DNA from: Clostridiaceae bacterium
GTDB taxonomy: Bacteria; Bacillota; Clostridia; Oscillospirales; QAMX01
Length of the DNA: 14,392 bases
Direction: 5' to 3'
Assembly: GCA_016297585.1 (NCBI GenBank)
Contig: JAEDGJ010000052.1
Span: 1-14,392 of the forward strand
The notes under the pieces are model-generated. The model saw nothing but the letters and a program-made list of their open reading frames with translations, did no database searches and was not told the origin of the DNA. Shown here one piece after another: positions 12,540 to 14,392 of this stretch (positions are counted from its first letter, which is position 1; every line of letters begins with the position of its first letter). The translations under genes and the position numbers were made by a program.

Positions 12540-13079
12540 TTACGCGGCGGGCTCCTCCTTCTTCTCGGCGATCGCGGCGAGGGCGGCGACAAGACCGCGC
12601 AGCAGACCGTTCGTGACGCCGACAAGACCGGAAATCGGGGCGTTGAAGCCGCCCAGAACCTTCGCGATGAGAACCTCGCGCGGCGGCAGCTCGGCCAGAT
12701 CCGCGACCTCGGCGGTGTTCAGCGGCTTGCCGTCGACGAATCCGCCCTTGATCTTGAACTTGTCGTTCTTCTTCGCGTAGGCGGTCAGGATCTTCGCGGC
12801 CGCGACCGGATCCTCCGGGCTGATCGCCAGGGCGGTCGTACCGTTGAGCTGCTCGTCCAGCTCGCTGTAGCCTAAGTTGTCGATCGCGAAACGCAGCATC
12901 GTGTTCTTGATGACCGCGTATTCCACGCCCGCAGCCCGCAGCTCACGGCGAAGCTTCGTATCGTCTGCAACGGTGATGCCCTTGTAATCGACCAAAACGC
13001 CCGCGCTCGCGTTCTTCATCTTTTCGGTCAGCTCCGCGACAAGCGCGCGCTTTTCCTCTAAGACCTTTGCGTTTGGCAT
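12540..13079 (-). CDS. rplJ: 50S ribosomal protein L10
   Basis: 179 residues. L10 binds 23S rRNA at the GTPase-associated centre and carries L7/L12 dimers on its C-terminal helix. Conserved parts are the N-terminal 'K-V-L-E-E-K-R-A-L-V-A-E-L-T-E-K' (5-20), 'V-D-Y-K-G-I-T-V' (30-37), 'L-R-R-E-L-R-A-A-G-V-E-Y-x-V-I-K-N-T' (43-60), and 'G-G-F-V-D-G' (111-116). The last ~40 residues form the Ala/Leu-rich stalk helix ending in 'A-E-K-K-E-E-P-A-A'. The ATG at 13079 follows GGAGG (13091-13087) with a 7-base gap. Expressed with rplL from the promoter at 13303-13331 through a structured leader. In other Firmicutes L10 represses its own operon by binding such a leader. Confidence 0.98.
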   Translation of the reverse strand: MPNAKVLEEKRALVAELTEKMKNASAGVLVDYKGITVADDTKLRRELRAAGVEYAVIKNTMLRFAIDNLGYSELDEQLNGTTALAISPEDPVAAAKILTAYAKKNDKFKIKGGFVDGKPLNTAEVADLAELPPREVLIAKVLGGFNAPISGLVGVTNGLLRGLVAALAAIAEKKEEPAA

Positions 13080-13091
13080 GTGTTCACCTCC

Positions 13092-13296
13092 AGTTTACGT
13101 GCGATACGAACAAAAAGCCTTTTGTCCGCAGCTTTCCCGCTTTAAGACAAAAGGCTCGTAATAGCATTTCACTATCCCGGCACGCTTACCGCGTGCCGCG
13201 CCGCTTATTATGCACTGCATAAAACGGCGATTGCCTCCTGCGTACGGCGTGCTGTTCGCACATTTGAGCATGCCGCCCGTACGGTCTCGGGAAAAC
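13092..13296 (-). promoter_or_regulatory. rplJ leader RNA (L10 leader type), structured and attenuated
   Basis: About 205 bases lie between the predicted start (near 13296) and the rplJ ribosome site. In transcript order: stem I, bases 13283-13277 (CGTACGG) with 13247-13241, holding an inner GTGC/GCAC hairpin (13261-13249); an AGGAGGCAAT linker (about 13239-13230); stem II, 13229-13225 with 13203-13199, enclosing the near-perfect palindrome TTATGCA-C-TGCATAA (13208-13222); stem III, GGCACGC/GCGTGCC (13197-13179); a small stem (13175-13161); and a terminator (13156-13112). Position and architecture fit the known L10 leader, where L10-L7/L12 binding upstream favours termination. The assignment is by context and structure, not by a covariance search. 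Confidence 0.72.
13112..13156 (-). terminator. Attenuator terminator inside the rplJ leader
   Basis: On the minus strand AGCCTTTTGTC (13156-13146) pairs perfectly with GACAAAAGGCT (13126-13116), followed by a T-run (down to 13112). It lies upstream of the rplJ ribosome site in the leader, so it must be a conditional terminator rather than the end of another gene. Confidence 0.85.
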
Positions 13297-13302
13297 AGTA
13301 GG

Positions 13303-13331
13303 AGTATATCATACTTTCCCGCTTTTGTCAA
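13303..13331 (-). promoter_or_regulatory. Strong sigma-A promoter of rplJ-rplL
   Basis: On the minus strand a perfect TTGACA (13331-13326), a 17-base gap, then TATACT (13308-13303) preceded by TGA. A-tracts just upstream of the -35 (T-runs at 13335-13340, 13347-13351 and 13354-13359 on the plus strand) sit where an UP element would contact the RNA polymerase alpha subunit. This is the best promoter in the window, as expected for ribosomal protein genes. Confidence 0.88.
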
Positions 13332-13401
13332 CCCTTTTTTCCGCGCTTTTTGGTTTTTTATTTCATATTCTACTTTTTCGCTCTCATATCCCGCGCTTAT
13401 T

Positions 13402-13426
13402 CCTATCGCAAAAATAGGTTTTTGCG
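13402..13426. repeat. Small inverted repeat with two alternative pairings in the T-rich spacer
   Basis: CGCAAAAA (13407-13414) and TTTTTGCG (13419-13426) are exact inverted repeats around TAGG. An overlapping pair, CCTAT (13402-13406) with ATAGG (13414-13418), excludes the first. The spacer between the two divergent promoters (13332-13505) is otherwise pyrimidine-rich on the plus strand with no gene in it. No identified transcript crosses the repeat, so a protein-binding site is as likely as an RNA structure, and chance is possible. Confidence 0.4.
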
Positions 13427-13505
13427 CTTTTCCCGCTTTTTTTCATCTTCCGCGTAATTTCGCCCATTTTTAGTCGTTTGTCCCCTTTTCTTTTTCTTTC
13501 GAATG

Positions 13506-13514
13506 TGGTATGAT
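13506..13514 (+). promoter_or_regulatory. Extended -10 promoter of the cysteine desulfurase gene
   Basis: TGG-TATGAT (13506-13514) fits an extended -10 box (TGn plus 5 of 6 of TATAAT). The -35 position holds only a T-rich stretch (near 13486-13492). The start would be near 13521, about 43 bases before the ATG. Confidence 0.5.
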
Positions 13515-13563
13515 AGTATTGTAATCCAAAAACCCCGTTTTTCAAAGAAAGGACAGACGCTTT

Positions 13564-14392
13564 ATGTCTCGTTATGTATATGCCGACAACGCCGCGACGA
13601 CGCCGGTCTCGGAAGCCGTCTTCCGGGCGATGGAGCCGTGGCTGCGCGGCGGCTACGGCAACCCCTCCTCGATCTATTCCATCGGACGCGAGGCGCATGA
13701 GGCCGTCGAGCATGCCCGCGCGCAGGTCGCCGCCGTCATCGGCGCTTCCCCGTCCGAGATCGTCTTCACCGGCTGCGGCTCCGAGGCCGACAACTTCGCC
13801 GTCAAGGGCATCGCCTCCGCCCAGCGCAATCGCGGACGCCACATCATCTCCACCAAAATCGAGCATCACGCGATGCTCCACACCTTCGACTACCTCAAAA
13901 AGCTCGGCTTCGAGATCACGCTGCTCGACGTCGACTCGGACGGTCTCGTCTCCCCCGCCGATGTCGAGGCCGCGATCCGTCCCGACACCATCCTGATCTC
14001 CGTGATGGCCGCGAACAACGAGATCGGCACGATCGAGCCGCTCGCCGAGATCGGCGCCGTCGCCGCCGCGCATAAGATCCCCTTCCACACCGACGCCGTA
14101 CAGGCCTACGGCCACATCCCGCTCGACGTCCGCGAGATGAACATCTCCCTGCTGTCCCTTTCCGGACACAAGCTCTACGGCCCGAAGGGCATCGGCGCGC
14201 TGTATATCAAAAACGGCGTGCGCATCGACACCTTCCTCCACGGCGGCGGACAGGAACGCGGCCGCCGCGGCGGTACGGAGAACGTCGCCGGCATCGTCGG
14301 ACTCGGCGTGGCTGCCGAAGCCGCCGCCGCGTCGATGGCGGAGGAATCCGCCCGCATCGCGGCGATGCGCGACCGCCTGATCGCGGAGCTCC
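13564..14392 (+). CDS. Cysteine desulfurase, NifS/IscS family (3'-truncated by window edge)
   Basis: The first 276 residues of a protein normally ~380-400 long; the frame is open to the window end. It is a PLP enzyme taking sulfur from L-cysteine for Fe-S clusters or tRNA thiolation. Seen: 'Y-A-D-N-A-A-T-T-P-V-S' (6-16), 'G-N-P-S-S-I-Y' (32-38), 'E-A-D-N-F-A-V-K-G' (74-82), E100-H-H-A (PLP-stacking histidine), 'M-A-A-N-N-E-I-G-T-I-E-P' (148-159), H175-T-D177-A-V-Q180, and the cofactor lysine in L-S-G-H-K203-L-Y-G-P-K-G. 'G-G-G-Q-E-R-G-R-R-G-G-T-E-N-V' follows. The catalytic cysteine loop lies beyond the edge, so the nifS/iscS/sufS branch cannot be settled, though the sequence resembles the NifS/IscS type. 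AAAGGA (13548-13553) is 10 bases from the ATG. Confidence 0.95.
   Translation, partial: MSRYVYADNAATTPVSEAVFRAMEPWLRGGYGNPSSIYSIGREAHEAVEHARAQVAAVIGASPSEIVFTGCGSEADNFAVKGIASAQRNRGRHIISTKIEHHAMLHTFDYLKKLGFEITLLDVDSDGLVSPADVEAAIRPDTILISVMAANNEIGTIEPLAEIGAVAAAHKIPFHTDAVQAYGHIPLDVREMNISLLSLSGHKLYGPKGIGALYIKNGVRIDTFLHGGGQERGRRGGTENVAGIVGLGVAAEAAAASMAEESARIAAMRDRLIAEL

Noticed and set aside
13095..13331. Small minus-strand open frame upstream of rplJ
   Set aside because: It coincides with the rplJ promoter, leader stems and attenuator, and its start lies at the -35 box, so it cannot be on the transcript.

Overview
The window is a stretch of chromosome from a G+C-rich, low-branching Firmicute, most likely an endospore-forming clostridium of the Oscillospirales type. 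This rests on strong AGGAGG ribosome sites, clear sigma-A promoters (TTGACA/TATAAT-like), a SpoIIQ-like LytM protein behind a forespore-type promoter, and an attenuated rplJ leader of the Firmicute kind. Species cannot be named from the sequence. The coding strand is so G+C-rich that long open frames lie antisense to almost every gene; I treat these as shadows. I see no tRNA, rRNA, CRISPR array, insertion sequence or phage gene.

Layout. (1) 1-1323: the end of an ABC exporter operon, two DUF990-type permeases, closed by a strong terminator. (2) 1432-2262: a membrane-anchored LytM/M23 protein, probably SpoIIQ, with a sigma-F/sigma-G-like promoter. It converges on (3) ppk1 (2327-4447, minus strand), polyphosphate kinase. 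(4) A divergent promoter region at 4448-4645 drives ppk1 leftward and, rightward, a five-gene operon at 4646-9777. That operon holds a tRNA-dihydrouridine synthase, a BadF/GlcNAc-kinase-type sugar kinase, a DegT/StrS-type PLP aminotransferase, a shortened DegT-like protein without the PLP lysine, and a cytoplasmic neutral-ceramidase-like metallo-amidase. (5) uxaE (9855-11264), a tagaturonate epimerase family gene, whose promoter -10 box and ribosome site sit in the two arms of a perfect 15-bp inverted repeat. (6) Minus strand, read right to left: rplJ leader with attenuator, rplJ, rplL, terminator, then an XRE regulator with membrane segments. (7) The 5' two thirds of a cysteine desulfurase gene, running off the right edge.

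How the genes may work together. The most unusual part is the 5614-9777 block. A kinase of the N-acetylglucosamine kinase superfamily, a sugar/cyclitol-type aminotransferase with a lysine-less partner, and an amidase of the ceramidase fold are packed 1-29 bases apart (the kinase overlaps dus by 4 bases). Together they fit the handling of an N-acylated amino sugar or aminocyclitol: deacylation, transamination, phosphorylation. The substrate is not readable from sequence. The neighbouring uxaE adds hexuronate use under its own promoter. The remaining genes (dus, ppk1, rplJL, cysteine desulfurase, spoIIQ-like) are housekeeping or sporulation genes, so the pathway block looks like accessory metabolism set into a core chromosome region.
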